Source: Woeseia oceani (lineage in GTDB: Bacteria > Pseudomonadota > Gammaproteobacteria > Steroidobacterales > Woeseiaceae). From it: a DNA stretch of 64,000 bases. Shown here piece by piece: positions 43,754 through 53,698 of the stretch. The position numbers and the translations under genes are program-made. Below the pieces are notes generated by a model. The model worked only from the letters and a program-made list of their open reading frames with translations. It was not told where the DNA came from and made no database searches. The stretch is from the NCBI RefSeq assembly GCF_001677435.1, contig NZ_CP016268.1, positions 3,647,001 through 3,711,000 on the forward strand. The letters run 5' to 3'. Each line of letters starts with the position of its first letter. Within the stretch, counting starts at the first letter, position 1.

Positions 43754-46549
43754 TCAGAACGCGTAACTTGCACCGAACAACGCGGTCCACGAGTAAATTT
43801 CATCGGCATACAGTCGGCTGGGACGACCCTGATACTCGCGACGTGATGCGTCGTTGATGTTTTGCAATTCACCGAACAGCGAGAACCGTTCAGTCGCGTC
43901 GAAGCTGACTTTGAGATCGACCTGAGTCCGTTCGTCGAAATACACATCTTCGCTGCTGTCGCCACCTATGCCCTGCAAATAGGCATCACGGTAGGACACG
44001 GCAACACGCGCTTCGAACCGGCCCAACGCGTAGAACAACGCAACGTTGCCGATCGTATCCGGCTGGCGGAAGAACGGCAGGTTGTCTTCCTCACGGCCGA
44101 ACACATCCACTTCGGAGTCGATGAAGGTGAGGTTCAGTGACGCGCCCAAACCATCGAATGGTTGTGGGAGATTGACGAACTGCTGCTCGATATTCAACTC
44201 GAGACCCAGCAACGTGCCCTTGTCAGCATTCTCCGGTCGGGAAAGAACCGTCAGCGGAATGCCGCGATAGACCACATCCTCAGTTCGCCGGGTAAATATC
44301 GGGTTCTTGATCTCTTTGTAGAACACACCGATCGAAGCAATACCCGCCGTCTCAAAGTAGTACTCGAATGACAGGTCCAGGCCCATTGACTCGAACGGAT
44401 CCAGGTCTTCATTACCGGCAGCACCCTCGTCGTCTTCCACTTCCAGCGCCGGTGCTACGTCCTGGAAATTCGGGCGACCGATGGTGTTGGTCCAGGCACC
44501 GCGTACCACCACTTTGTCATTGGGGCGATACGTCAGGTGGAGACTGGGCAGCACATCCGTGTACTCGGTCGTACCCGTGAACGGGCTGGCCGGGTTCAGC
44601 GGGTCCACTGCCGGCAAGCTTACGAAGTAAGCGGTGTAATCGGCCTCGGTACGCTCGATGCGGGCGCCACCCAGAATCGTCAGATTGTTGATATCCACAC
44701 TTGCCATGGCGTAGCCAGCAAGCAGGGTCTCGTCGATCTGGTAGTCCGAAGAGATCGAGTCCAATGCCGAACTCTCCGCATCAAACTCAAACATTTCCGG
44801 ATTTGATTGCGCCAAAGCCTGATGTGCAGCGAAATCCAGCACAGGGCCCAACTCGGCGTGGCCATCCAGAAAATCAGCCGGGCCGGAGTGGAACAGGCCG
44901 GTATCCGCGAGCGTGAACGACGATGCGCCCGTGTAGTTCAGGTTGGTACGATCCCGGTACTTGTCGCGTGCGGCGTATTTGACGCCGAACTTCAGGTAGC
45001 CCGCATGTTGACCGAACTCGGTGTCTATGCGCAGATCGCCTTTCAGAGAATGAATGTCCTCTTCAATGGAATCGCTGCGGTTGCGCACCCGCCGGAAGTC
45101 ATAGTTGGCAGGATCATTAATTGCCGCGCCGGCATCGAGGTCGAAGTAGGTATTGGCGACATCGATCGTGTTCGGAAACGCATCTGCGCCCGAACGGTAC
45201 TCCCAGTCCACCCGCAACGGCGTTATTTCCTCGGCATGCGAGAACGTATAGCTCATTTCCCACAGCTTGTTGTCGCGGCTCAACTCGCCGCCCAGGGAAA
45301 TGTTGGTCAGCTGTTGAGTCTGGTTGTTCTGGCGGTACTCGCGAGTGGCACGACCTTCGGAGTTCTGCACGACGGTACTTGAAACAGCCGTTTGCGTACC
45401 GCGTGCCGCATCCAGGTCCATCTGGTCGCGAGCTTCCTCGTCGGTGAACTCATTGAAAATTGTCCGCATATACCAAAGCGAGGTATCGGTCGGCCGGTAT
45501 TCGAGATTGGCGTTCAGGCCGATGCGCTCACGCTCAATATCGTAGTTGAAATAGCGCACACCCTCAGGGGCGTAAGCATCCGGTGCAAACTCTGTCCAGC
45601 CATCGCCCTCGAACAGGTTGGTATCGTAGCGGCGGATGTAGTAACTGGAGGCCAGCACGAGTCCGAACTTTTCTTCCGCGCCCAGCCGGGAACCCCAAAC
45701 TGCGCTGGCGCCGTAAGGTACTCGCTCGCTCTTGTCGTTGTAGCCGATGCGGCCACCGACAAAGGCAAATCGATCCGGCGAATCGAAAGCGCTGCGGGTA
45801 ATGATATTGATATTGCCACCGACGGCATTGCCGTCCAGGTCCGGCGTCACGGCTTTGACGACCTCAACCACGGAGATCAGGTCTGACGGAATAACGTCGA
45901 GAGCAACACGTCGACCTTCACCTTCCGGCGCACCGACCAGGTTGTTGTCGATGGTCACGTTGTTCAGGTTGGAATCGATACCGCGCACAATCGGATAACG
46001 TCCCTCACCCTGATCCAGCTCAACTGACAACCCGGGCAAACGTTGCACGGCTTCAGCCGCATTAAAGTCGGGCAGCTTGCCAACGGTGTCCGCGGAGACG
46101 GCGTCGATAATGCTTTCCGCCGAACGCTTGCGTTGCAAAGCAAGTAGCTGTGATACCCGTGCGCTGGTGACGACAATTTCTTCAATCTCGTCGTACGTCG
46201 TATTGAGACTGACGTCGGCACTGACATTGCCGGTCTCCGGCACCTGCACAGTAGTGGACGATGCCTGGAAACCACCGGCGCTCACTACGATCGTGTACTC
46301 ACCGGCGGCCAGGTTCCGTAGCGTGTAGCGTCCCCAACGGTCGGTAGTCGCTTTCTTGTTGCTGTCGACGACAGTAACCGTCGCGCCCTCGACGAAACGC
46401 TGCAGGTCCGGGTCGTTGACCACACCGACGATATCGCCAGCCTGCGCGAGCGCAGAAAATAATCCGAAGATAAGCAAAGAAACCGCGCGTGATGCAGTAA
46501 GTATCCGCGCCGGCCCGCTCTGTATTGTTGCCTGTTGCTGGTATTTCAT
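43754..46549 (-). CDS. TonB-dependent receptor with carboxypeptidase-regulatory N-domain
   Basis: 931 residues from ATG at 46549, where a signal peptide begins (RAVSLLIFGLFSALAQA); the frame is open to 46750. Residues 38-120 form a CarboxypepD-regulatory beta-sandwich (VEGATVTVVDSNKKATTDR, GEYTIVVSAGGF), followed by the TonB box EEIVVTSAR, a plug (FNAAEAVQRLPGLSVELDQG, PDLDGNAVGGNINI) and a barrel ending ALFGASYAF. This layout is typical of receptors for sugars and sugar derivatives. The divergent glycerate kinase/phosphatase operon, with GntR-type sites between, suggests a phosphorylated sugar acid as ligand. Confidence 0.9.
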   Translation of the reverse strand: MKYQQQATIQSGPARILTASRAVSLLIFGLFSALAQAGDIVGVVNDPDLQRFVEGATVTVVDSNKKATTDRWGRYTLRNLAAGEYTIVVSAGGFQASSTTVQVPETGNVSADVSLNTTYDEIEEIVVTSARVSQLLALQRKRSAESIIDAVSADTVGKLPDFNAAEAVQRLPGLSVELDQGEGRYPIVRGIDSNLNNVTIDNNLVGAPEGEGRRVALDVIPSDLISVVEVVKAVTPDLDGNAVGGNINIITRSAFDSPDRFAFVGGRIGYNDKSERVPYGASAVWGSRLGAEEKFGLVLASSYYIRRYDTNLFEGDGWTEFAPDAYAPEGVRYFNYDIERERIGLNANLEYRPTDTSLWYMRTIFNEFTDEEARDQMDLDAARGTQTAVSSTVVQNSEGRATREYRQNNQTQQLTNISLGGELSRDNKLWEMSYTFSHAEEITPLRVDWEYRSGADAFPNTIDVANTYFDLDAGAAINDPANYDFRRVRNRSDSIEEDIHSLKGDLRIDTEFGQHAGYLKFGVKYAARDKYRDRTNLNYTGASSFTLADTGLFHSGPADFLDGHAELGPVLDFAAHQALAQSNPEMFEFDAESSALDSISSDYQIDETLLAGYAMASVDINNLTILGGARIERTEADYTAYFVSLPAVDPLNPASPFTGTTEYTDVLPSLHLTYRPNDKVVVRGAWTNTIGRPNFQDVAPALEVEDDEGAAGNEDLDPFESMGLDLSFEYYFETAGIASIGVFYKEIKNPIFTRRTEDVVYRGIPLTVLSRPENADKGTLLGLELNIEQQFVNLPQPFDGLGASLNLTFIDSEVDVFGREEDNLPFFRQPDTIGNVALFYALGRFEARVAVSYRDAYLQGIGGDSSEDVYFDERTQVDLKVSFDATERFSLFGELQNINDASRREYQGRPSRLYADEIYSWTALFGASYAF

Positions 46550-46618
46550 AGCCGCCCCCCATGGACGTGCGTGCAGAAATGGCACAGTCCGCTTGTTTGA
46601 TGCTGTGACTAAGAGTCT

Positions 46619-46636
46619 AAATTGGTCAGACCTTTT
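46619..46636. promoter_or_regulatory. GntR/FCD-type operator candidate
   Basis: AAATTGGTCAGACCTTTT contains TTGGTC-A-GACC, the palindromic pattern recognised by FCD-class GntR regulators such as PdhR and FadR. It lies 70-87 bases upstream of the receptor start. Binding by the GntR protein encoded at 52985 is inferred. Confidence 0.5.
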
Positions 46637-46644
46637 ATTGCTTC

Positions 46645-46659
46645 GTTGGTCCTTCCAAC
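46645..46659. promoter_or_regulatory. Second operator-like palindrome
   Basis: GTTGGTCCTTCCAAC is a perfect 5+5 inverted repeat lying nine bases from the site at 46619-46636. It may form a second half of the regulatory region between the receptor and kinase genes. Confidence 0.4.
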
Positions 46660-46785
46660 TTTTGAGAAGGTAGTGTACTACTGAATTTTGTTCAAGCATT
46701 TGTTCATTTCCGTTAAATCCGTGTCTATAATCCGCCAAACTATTTAGCAAATAGGTATGACCATTTTGTTACAAGACTTTCTGCA

Positions 46786-48102
46786 ATGAGCGTGCCCGCG
46801 GCTTGCACCGAGGCAGCAGGTGGCGATCGGGAACGGGTGTTGCTGCGCGAGCTCTTCGATGTCGCGATCAGCGCCGTGTCGGCCGAACTCACGCTACCGC
46901 CACACCTCCCGGACGAACCCTCGGGCCGCACCGTCTTGCTCGCGGTGGGTAAAGCCGCAGCCGCAATGGCGGATACTGTCGCGCAACGTTGGCACGGCCC
47001 GATGTCGGGATTGGCTGTCACGCGTTATGGACACGGCATCGACCATCCAGTCTGCAACCCGGCAATTGAAATCATTGAAGCCGGTCATCCGATACCGGAT
47101 GAGAACAGCATGCTTGGGGCTCGTCGGGCGCTTGAGCTGGTGCAAGGACTTAGTGCTGACGATCTTGTACTGGTACTGGTTTCCGGCGGCGGCTCATCCC
47201 TCTGGTCGCTGCCTCTCGACAGCGTTGGTATGGCAATGAAGCGCGACATTACCGCGCAATTGTTACAGTCCAGCGCCTCCATCAATGAGCTCAACACGGT
47301 CCGCAAGTGGCTGTCACGCATCAAGGGCGGTCAGCTCGCGGCCGCCGCCGCGCCAGCCCGGGTCGAGACGCTCATAATTTCGGATGTGGTGAATAACGAC
47401 CCGTCACTTATCGCCTCCGGCCCGACCGTCCCGCGCAAGGAAAGCTTCGACGATTTCCTGCGCGTCCTGACCCGCTACAAGCTGCAACTGCCCAGGTCAG
47501 TGCTCGATGACATTGAACGCAATGGCATGGCCGCCAGCAGAGGCGGCAATCACGCCGGGCAATGCAAAATCATCGCCGAACCCAGCAATGCGCTGGCCGC
47601 GGCAGCTGACCGAGCCGCAGCGCTCGGTTACCAGGTACACGACCTGGGGGATGCCATTGAAGGCGAGGCGCGGCTGGCCGCCGTCGAACACGCGAAGCTT
47701 GCGAAAACACTGGCACAAACCGGCCGCCCCGCAATAATTCTGTCAGGTGGCGAAGTTACAGTGAACGTTGTCAACAAAGCCGGTGTCGGCGGCCCGAACA
47801 CGGAATTCCTGCTTGCGCTCGCCATTGAGCTGCATGGCGCGGCGGATATTTACGCGCTGGCTTGCGATACCGACGGCTATGATGGTGTCGGTAACAATGC
47901 CGGCGCGATCATCACACCAAGCACATTGCAGCGTGCAAAGCGGCTGAACCTTGATGCTGGCAAGGCGCTGGCCGGCAATGACTCGGGCACATTTTTCGAT
48001 GCACTCGGTGACCTGGTGATCACTGGTGCAACACGAACCAATGTCAGCGATTTCCGGGCGATCGTCGTATGCCCGATACAGCAGGAGCAAAAGGCAAAGT
48101 GA
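46786..48102 (+). CDS. Glycerate kinase (DUF4147/MOFRL family)
   Basis: 438 residues. The N-terminal DUF4147 domain has GRTVLLAVGKAAAAMADTV and LVLVLVSGGGSSLWSLPL. The C-terminal MOFRL domain has ILSGGEVTVNVVNKAGVGGP and ALACDTDGYDGVGNNAGA. These are the family's ATP- and glycerate-binding regions. The enzyme phosphorylates glycerate, feeding glycolysis. It is the first gene of an operon with PhoX, GntP and PhoD, and its stop overlaps the PhoX start by four bases (GTGA). Confidence 0.9.
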   Translation: MSVPAACTEAAGGDRERVLLRELFDVAISAVSAELTLPPHLPDEPSGRTVLLAVGKAAAAMADTVAQRWHGPMSGLAVTRYGHGIDHPVCNPAIEIIEAGHPIPDENSMLGARRALELVQGLSADDLVLVLVSGGGSSLWSLPLDSVGMAMKRDITAQLLQSSASINELNTVRKWLSRIKGGQLAAAAAPARVETLIISDVVNNDPSLIASGPTVPRKESFDDFLRVLTRYKLQLPRSVLDDIERNGMAASRGGNHAGQCKIIAEPSNALAAAADRAAALGYQVHDLGDAIEGEARLAAVEHAKLAKTLAQTGRPAIILSGGEVTVNVVNKAGVGGPNTEFLLALAIELHGAADIYALACDTDGYDGVGNNAGAIITPSTLQRAKRLNLDAGKALAGNDSGTFFDALGDLVITGATRTNVSDFRAIVVCPIQQEQKAK

Positions 48103-50042
48103 GTAACGACAAGACGGGCAACGACTTCTCCTCTATCTGCACGCGCTGGATGACCCGCCGCGAGGCCATGAAAGGGCTGCTGGCGGCCGGTGCCACTGCC
48201 GCTACAGTCAGCACACTGACGGCGGCCTGCGCCACGTCAGACATCGTTGTTGATGACGCCTCTGCGCCACCACGACTGAGCTTTGCAGAAATTCCACGCA
48301 TGCTCGATGGCAATCACCACGTCGCGGCCGGCTACAACGCTGAAGTACTGTTGTCATGGGGCGATCCTGTTCTGCCAGGTGGCCGCGCGTTCGATGCCGC
48401 GGCACAAACAGCCGCCGCGCAAAGCCGGCAGTTCGGCTACAACAACGACTTTCTCGCCTACTTTCCGCTACCGGCCGGCAAGCGCTCCGGGAGCGAGGAA
48501 GATCAGCACGGCTTGCTGTGCGTCAATCACGAGTACACCAACGCCTATCTGATGTTTCCCGGCTACAGCAATTGGCGTGACAGCGCGGCAGGCATAAACC
48601 GGGAGCAGGTCGATATCGAAATGGCGGCGCATGGCCACAGTGTTATCGAGGTTCGCAAGCAAAACGGTCACTGGTCATTTGTCGAGAACTCGCGGTTTAA
48701 TCGTCGAATCACGATGGACACGCCGATGCGGATGTCCGGCCCTGCCGCCGGGCACCAGCGATTGCGCACCAGCGCAGACCCCGGCGGTACCCGCGTGCTT
48801 GGCACGATGGGCAACTGCGCCGGCGGTGTGACGCCGTGGGGAACTGTGCTCATTGCCGAGGAAAACTTCCGATACAACTTCGGTGGACACCCGGAGGAAC
48901 TGGCCGAGAGCCATCCGCGAGAAGTCCGCAATTACGCCCGCTTCCGCTTCGGCAATCACGAACGCCGTCAGTGGTACCGCTTTCACGAACGCTTTCACAT
49001 CGCGAACGAAGCGCACGAGGCCAACCGCTTCGGCTGGATGGTCGAGTTCGATCCCTACGACCCGCAATCGGAGCCGGTCAAACACACGGCACTCGGCCGC
49101 TGCCAGCATGAAGGTTGCTCGGTAGTGGCGGAGGAAGGCCGCCCGCTCGTTGCCTATACCGGCGACGACGGCATCAACGAGTACATTTACAAGTTCGTCA
49201 GTAACGGCACTTACCGAAAGGACAAAGGCAAGCGCAACAGCGCGCTGTTCGACGACGGCATTTTGTACGCTGCCCGCTTTAATGACGACGGCACGGGCCG
49301 CTGGTTGCCGCTGATCTTTGGCCAGGGACCGTTGACGCCCGAGAATGGTTTTAATGATCAGGGTGATGTGCTGATCGACTGTCGCATCGCCGCGGACCTG
49401 CTCGGCGCGACACCCATGGACCGGCCTGAAGACATCGACACCAACCCGCTGACCGGCCGGACCTACGTCATGCTCACCAAGAACACGGTGCGCGAGCGCA
49501 CCGATGCCGTCAACCCACGGCAGAAGAACGCCTGGGGCCAGGTGGTCGAAATACTCGCTCCCGGTGCCGATGGCCAGCGCGATCACGCGGCACTGGAATT
49601 TGGCTGGGACATCTTCATCCTCGCCGGCGATCCGGGCAAAGACAGCACGGCGCGCGGGCAATACGGCGCCGGCACCAGCGACGACGGCTGGTTTTGCAAT
49701 CCGGACAATATTGCGTTTGATCCCTTCGGTCGCATCTGGATGGCGACGGACAGCAGCAATCAATGCGGTTTCCACGACGGACTTTGGGCGGCCCAAACCG
49801 CCGGGCCGGAGCGCGCGCTTAGCCGGCATTTTTTCGGCTGCCCACGTGGCGCCGAACTGTGTGGCCCCTGCTTTACGCCGGACGGCAAAACGCTGTTCGT
49901 CGCGATTCAACACCCGGCAGACGAAAAGGGCTCGACCTATCTCAACCCCAGCACGCGCTGGCCCGATTTCAATGATTCGGTGCCACCGCGGCCATCGGTC
50001 GTGGCGATAACCCGGGCCGATGGCAAGGTGATCGGCAGCTAG
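48099..50042 (+). CDS. PhoX-family alkaline phosphatase (DUF839)
   Basis: 647 residues from GTG at 48099, which overlaps the glycerate kinase stop (GTGA), so translation is probably coupled. A Tat signal is seen at residues 17-45 with the twin arginine at 20-21 (MTRREAMKGLLAAGATAAT) and a following Cys (LTAACATSD) that may be lipidated. The PhoX core has LLCVNHEYTNAYLMF, GNCAGGVTPWGTVLIAEE and a late DNIAFDPFGRIWMATDSS. PhoX enzymes are calcium/iron-dependent periplasmic phosphomonoesterases. It would act on a phosphorylated compound before permease uptake. Confidence 0.9.
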   Translation: MSNDKTGNDFSSICTRWMTRREAMKGLLAAGATAATVSTLTAACATSDIVVDDASAPPRLSFAEIPRMLDGNHHVAAGYNAEVLLSWGDPVLPGGRAFDAAAQTAAAQSRQFGYNNDFLAYFPLPAGKRSGSEEDQHGLLCVNHEYTNAYLMFPGYSNWRDSAAGINREQVDIEMAAHGHSVIEVRKQNGHWSFVENSRFNRRITMDTPMRMSGPAAGHQRLRTSADPGGTRVLGTMGNCAGGVTPWGTVLIAEENFRYNFGGHPEELAESHPREVRNYARFRFGNHERRQWYRFHERFHIANEAHEANRFGWMVEFDPYDPQSEPVKHTALGRCQHEGCSVVAEEGRPLVAYTGDDGINEYIYKFVSNGTYRKDKGKRNSALFDDGILYAARFNDDGTGRWLPLIFGQGPLTPENGFNDQGDVLIDCRIAADLLGATPMDRPEDIDTNPLTGRTYVMLTKNTVRERTDAVNPRQKNAWGQVVEILAPGADGQRDHAALEFGWDIFILAGDPGKDSTARGQYGAGTSDDGWFCNPDNIAFDPFGRIWMATDSSNQCGFHDGLWAAQTAGPERALSRHFFGCPRGAELCGPCFTPDGKTLFVAIQHPADEKGSTYLNPSTRWPDFNDSVPPRPSVVAITRADGKVIGS

Positions 50043-50118
50043 CACATTGCCAAAACAAGAATAATGAACAGCGCAGCGGCGCGCACAAGAAGCATGGCTG
50101 AAATGGAAAGGACCTGAT

Positions 50119-51477
50119 ATGGCTTACACTCTCCTGCTGATACTTGCATCAGTCGTCTTCATCGTCCTTGCCACCACGCGTCTGCAGCTGCACCCGTTCC
50201 TCGCACTGATTCTTGCCGCACTCGGTTTTGGCCTGGGTTCGGGCATGTCCGGTACGGCTGTGATCGATGCCATCAGCGCCGGCTTTGGTGGCACTGTCGG
50301 TGCGATCGGCATCGTCATTTTGGCCGGCTCGATCATCGGCGTGTTTCTCGAAAAATCCGGCGGCGCATTGCGCCTTGCCGAAAGCATCATCAAGCGCTGT
50401 GGCGACAAACACATTCCGGCGGCGATGGGTGGCGTTGGTTACGTCGTCTCGATGCCGGTCTATTGCGACACCGCGTTCGTCATCCTGTCACCCCTTAACA
50501 AAGCCTTGTCCCGCAAAGCGGGCGTCGGCGTTGCGGCGGGTGCTGTTGCGCTCAGCCTGGGCCTGTACGCGACCCATACGATGGTGCCGCCGACACCCGG
50601 ACCGGTTGCTGCTGCCGGCATCCTCGATGCGGACCTCGGGCTGGTCATACTGTGGGGCGTTGTCGCCTCGCTGGTTGCCCTGTTCGCCGGCTGGCTGTTC
50701 GCGACCCGGGTCGCGGCAAAGGTGGATATCGAGCCGTCAACGACGAACGAATCAGCGCAACCGACCGCAGACGAAATTCCGCTGAGCGCCGCCGATGCAC
50801 CCGGCGTACTCGCGTCAGTCGCTCCAATTCTGTTGCCGATCGTGTTGATCTTGCTGCGGTCCGTTGCCCAGCTGCCATCCGCACCGTTCGGTGCTAACCG
50901 TTTGTTCGCTACTCTCGACTTCATCGGCCACCCGGTATTGGCCTTGCTGCTCGGCGTCGGCCTCGCTTTCACACTACCGTCACGTTTCGACCGCAAGATG
51001 CTCTCGGCCGGCGGCTGGCTCGGTGATGCCGTCGCCGCTGCTGCACCGATCATCATCATTACCGCGGCCGGCGGCGCGTTCGGCAAGGTTCTGCAAAACG
51101 CGGATATCGGTGCGGCGCTGGGACCTTACATTGAAACGATTGGTCTCGGCGTCGTGATCCCGTTTCTCCTCGCCGCGGTCCTGAAGACCGCGCAAGGATC
51201 ATCAACCGTCGCCATCATTACGACGGCCAGCCTGATGGCACCGTTCATGGTCGCGCTTGGGCTCGACAGCGAAAGTGGCCGCGCATTGACGGTGATCGCG
51301 ATCGGCGCGGGCTCCATGGTGGTTAGCCACGCGAATGACAGCTACTTCTGGGTCGTGACCCAGTTTTCGGGAATGGATGTGAAGACCGGCTACAAATTAC
51401 AAACACTCGGTACGCTCGTCGAAGGCACAGCCGCGGCTGCCGTGGTTTGGGTGCTCAGCCTGTTTCTGCTTCCCTAA
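50119..51477 (+). CDS. GntP-family permease
   Basis: 452 residues with about twelve hydrophobic segments. The GntP signatures are present: GAIGIVILAGSIIGVFLEKS, then LYATHTMVPPTPGP and the late SHANDSYFWVVTQFSGM. Family members import gluconate and other sugar acids with protons across the inner membrane. A gap of 76 bases follows PhoX, with AAGGA near the start, and PhoD begins 14 bases after the stop. With a glycerate kinase in the operon, glycerate or a related hydroxy acid is the likely cargo. Confidence 0.9.
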   Translation: MAYTLLLILASVVFIVLATTRLQLHPFLALILAALGFGLGSGMSGTAVIDAISAGFGGTVGAIGIVILAGSIIGVFLEKSGGALRLAESIIKRCGDKHIPAAMGGVGYVVSMPVYCDTAFVILSPLNKALSRKAGVGVAAGAVALSLGLYATHTMVPPTPGPVAAAGILDADLGLVILWGVVASLVALFAGWLFATRVAAKVDIEPSTTNESAQPTADEIPLSAADAPGVLASVAPILLPIVLILLRSVAQLPSAPFGANRLFATLDFIGHPVLALLLGVGLAFTLPSRFDRKMLSAGGWLGDAVAAAAPIIIITAAGGAFGKVLQNADIGAALGPYIETIGLGVVIPFLLAAVLKTAQGSSTVAIITTASLMAPFMVALGLDSESGRALTVIAIGAGSMVVSHANDSYFWVVTQFSGMDVKTGYKLQTLGTLVEGTAAAAVVWVLSLFLLP

Positions 51478-51491
51478 CGGAGTTGCCAGCG

Positions 51492-52934
51492 ATGAACTAC
51501 CGACTGACCAAACGCGAATTCCTCTCTTTACTGGGCGCAGGCAGCGGGTTATTAACGCAGAGTCTGGTCGTCGCTCCCGCTGCATTGGCCGCCGGCGAAG
51601 TACGCGGGAAGGGACGCTTGCTGCAGGGTCCTGTCGCCGGTGCAAGCACGCCAACGAGCATGAAACTCTGGTGCCGGGCCAGCGACGCGGTACCGCTCTC
51701 CATTGCATACGGCCCGGCCGCCGATCCTGGTGATGCGCACGTGACGGAAGTCATTCAGCCGAGCGCCGATACGCTTTTTTCCTGCGTGTTTACGCTCACC
51801 GGTCTCCGGCCCGGTACGCTGTACGATTACCGGATTTTGATCAATGGCAATCCGGACCCTTACACCGGCCATCGCCACTTGCCGCAGTTTCGTACGCCCG
51901 CACTGGCAGCCGACATGCAGCGATTCAGTGTTGGCTTCGGTTCCTGCGCACGCTATGCGCAGGACCATGAACAGCTCATCTGGAAAGCCCTGCTACGACA
52001 TCGTCCGGATTGGTTTTTCTGGACCGGGGACAATATTTACAACGACAGTGCCGACCTCGAGACGATGGCGGACGAATACCTGCGCCAGCGTGCGGTTGCC
52101 AACTATCAGGATGTTGCTGCGTCGATACCTCAACTTGCGATCTGGGATGATCATGACTTTGGCTTCAATAATTCCGATGGCCGCAACCCGATCAAGCAAG
52201 ATGCATTGCGCATATTCAAGAACGTGTGGGCCAACCCGGCTTACGGTCTGCCGGATGCTGACGGCGTGTTTTTCGAATACAACTACGGCGGTGTGGATTT
52301 TTTCTTTCTTGATGGCCGCTACTACCGGGACCCCAACAAAGCCCCGGACCAGCCGCAAAAGACCATGCTTGGCAGGCGCCAGAAAGATTGGCTGAAAGAG
52401 CGGCTCGTCCGCAGTACCGCGCCCTTCAAAGTGCTGGTCAGTGGCAGCGGTTGGTCGGCGGCGAAAGGTGCTGGCGGTGACAGCTGGGCATCCTACCTGC
52501 ACGAACGCAACGAGTTGTTCGAGTTTATACGCCGCGAGAACATTGGCGGCGTTGTGCTGGTCTCAGGCGACACTCACGTTGCCGAACTGAACGCAATACC
52601 CTGGTCGGAACACGGCGGCTATGACATGTACGATCTCGTCTCTTCTCCGCTCGCGCAGGTCACGACCACAACCTGGCTCGATCGACGTCCGGAGCGGCGT
52701 ATTCGCCAGGCCTTTGCGGGCAGCACGAACTTTGGATTGTTGAATTTCGAGCTGACAGCAGAGCCAACACTGACCTTTAACGCCGTCGACTATATGGGCG
52801 CTACGGCCTGGGAACCCTTCACCGTGCGTGCCTCGGAATTGCAGAACGGCGTATCGACCTGGCTGGAAAAAATGGATGAACTGTCGCGGCGAAGGTACGA
52901 GCGCGCGCAAAAAGGCGAGCCTTACTACCAATGA
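51492..52934 (+). CDS. PhoD-like alkaline phosphatase
   Basis: 480 residues from ATG at 51492, 14 bases after the permease; the frame continues back into it. The N-terminus (RLTKREFLSLLGAGSG) is Tat-like with Lys-Arg in place of Arg-Arg. A PhoD N-terminal Fn3-like domain is followed by the metallophosphatase: GSCAR at 150-154, WTGDNIY at 177-183, WDDHD at 218-222 and SGDTHVAEL near 350. It should be a periplasmic phosphodiesterase or phosphomonoesterase. Two unrelated phosphatases, PhoX and PhoD, in one operon suggest a substrate with more than one phosphate bond. Confidence 0.9.
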   Translation: MNYRLTKREFLSLLGAGSGLLTQSLVVAPAALAAGEVRGKGRLLQGPVAGASTPTSMKLWCRASDAVPLSIAYGPAADPGDAHVTEVIQPSADTLFSCVFTLTGLRPGTLYDYRILINGNPDPYTGHRHLPQFRTPALAADMQRFSVGFGSCARYAQDHEQLIWKALLRHRPDWFFWTGDNIYNDSADLETMADEYLRQRAVANYQDVAASIPQLAIWDDHDFGFNNSDGRNPIKQDALRIFKNVWANPAYGLPDADGVFFEYNYGGVDFFFLDGRYYRDPNKAPDQPQKTMLGRRQKDWLKERLVRSTAPFKVLVSGSGWSAAKGAGGDSWASYLHERNELFEFIRRENIGGVVLVSGDTHVAELNAIPWSEHGGYDMYDLVSSPLAQVTTTTWLDRRPERRIRQAFAGSTNFGLLNFELTAEPTLTFNAVDYMGATAWEPFTVRASELQNGVSTWLEKMDELSRRRYERAQKGEPYYQ

Positions 52935-52984
52935 ACCCAGACCGATGAAGAATTGCGGTTCAGCAAAAACGACCCGCCCACCAT

Positions 52985-53698
52985 TCAGTCGTCGTCGGCT
53001 GCATGATGATCCTGCAAGCGATCCGCGGCTGTCATCAAAGTCTCCCGGGCACGCTGCAGGTGCTCGTGCATCGCACGTCGCGCATCGTCGGGATTGCGGC
53101 GCTGCAACGCGTCGTAGATGGCGCGATGCTCATCCAACCGATCGCCGTGCAATTTCTGGCTGGGGATAAAACGGTGCAACTGACTCCACAGCTGACCACG
53201 CGTGTGCAGCGCCCACAAGCTGTCGATCACGGCAGTAAGCGCGGTATTCCGCGCTGCTTTCGCAATCTGGACGTGAAATTGCCGGTCGTATTGCTCGTAT
53301 TTTTCAAGCTGATTGAAACTGTCTTTCATTTTCTGGATCAGCTGTTCCAGCGCGAGCAGTTCGCGATCCGTGATGATCGCGGCAGCCGCAGCGACAAGTT
53401 CGCCCTCGATCATGCGGCGTGCATCGAGCAACTCGAAGGGACTGACACCACGGTCGAATATATTCACCCGCAGCGGCTGGTTCTGCCAGGCTTGCACGTA
53501 AATGCCTGCGCCCTGCCGCACCGAAATCAAACCGTAGAGTTCCAGGGCAATGAGCGCCTCGCGAATCATCGGCCGGCTGGTTTCGAATTGCTCGGCCAGC
53601 TCGCGTTCGGTCGGCAAGCGCTGACCAATGCGGTACTCGCCCGAGTAGATCTTCTCGGCGATAGCGTCGGCGACTATTTTGTATCGTCTGGTGGTCAA
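52985..53698 (-). CDS. GntR/FCD transcriptional regulator
   Basis: 237 residues. The winged helix-turn-helix is at about 1-75 (GQRLPTERELAEQFETSRPM, then IREALIALELYGLI) and the FCD effector domain at 90-215, with a probable metal/ligand site. Such regulators respond to sugar acids or carboxylates. It converges with the PhoD gene at the end of the glycerate/phosphatase operon and probably controls it and the receptor gene; the operator candidates at 46619-46659 support this. Confidence 0.9.
   Translation of the reverse strand: MTTRRYKIVADAIAEKIYSGEYRIGQRLPTERELAEQFETSRPMIREALIALELYGLISVRQGAGIYVQAWQNQPLRVNIFDRGVSPFELLDARRMIEGELVAAAAAIITDRELLALEQLIQKMKDSFNQLEKYEQYDRQFHVQIAKAARNTALTAVIDSLWALHTRGQLWSQLHRFIPSQKLHGDRLDEHRAIYDALQRRNPDDARRAMHEHLQRARETLMTAADRLQDHHAADDD

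Noticed and set aside
48675-50045. 456-residue minus-strand frame
   Set aside because: Antisense to PhoX, which is well supported by Tat signal and motifs.
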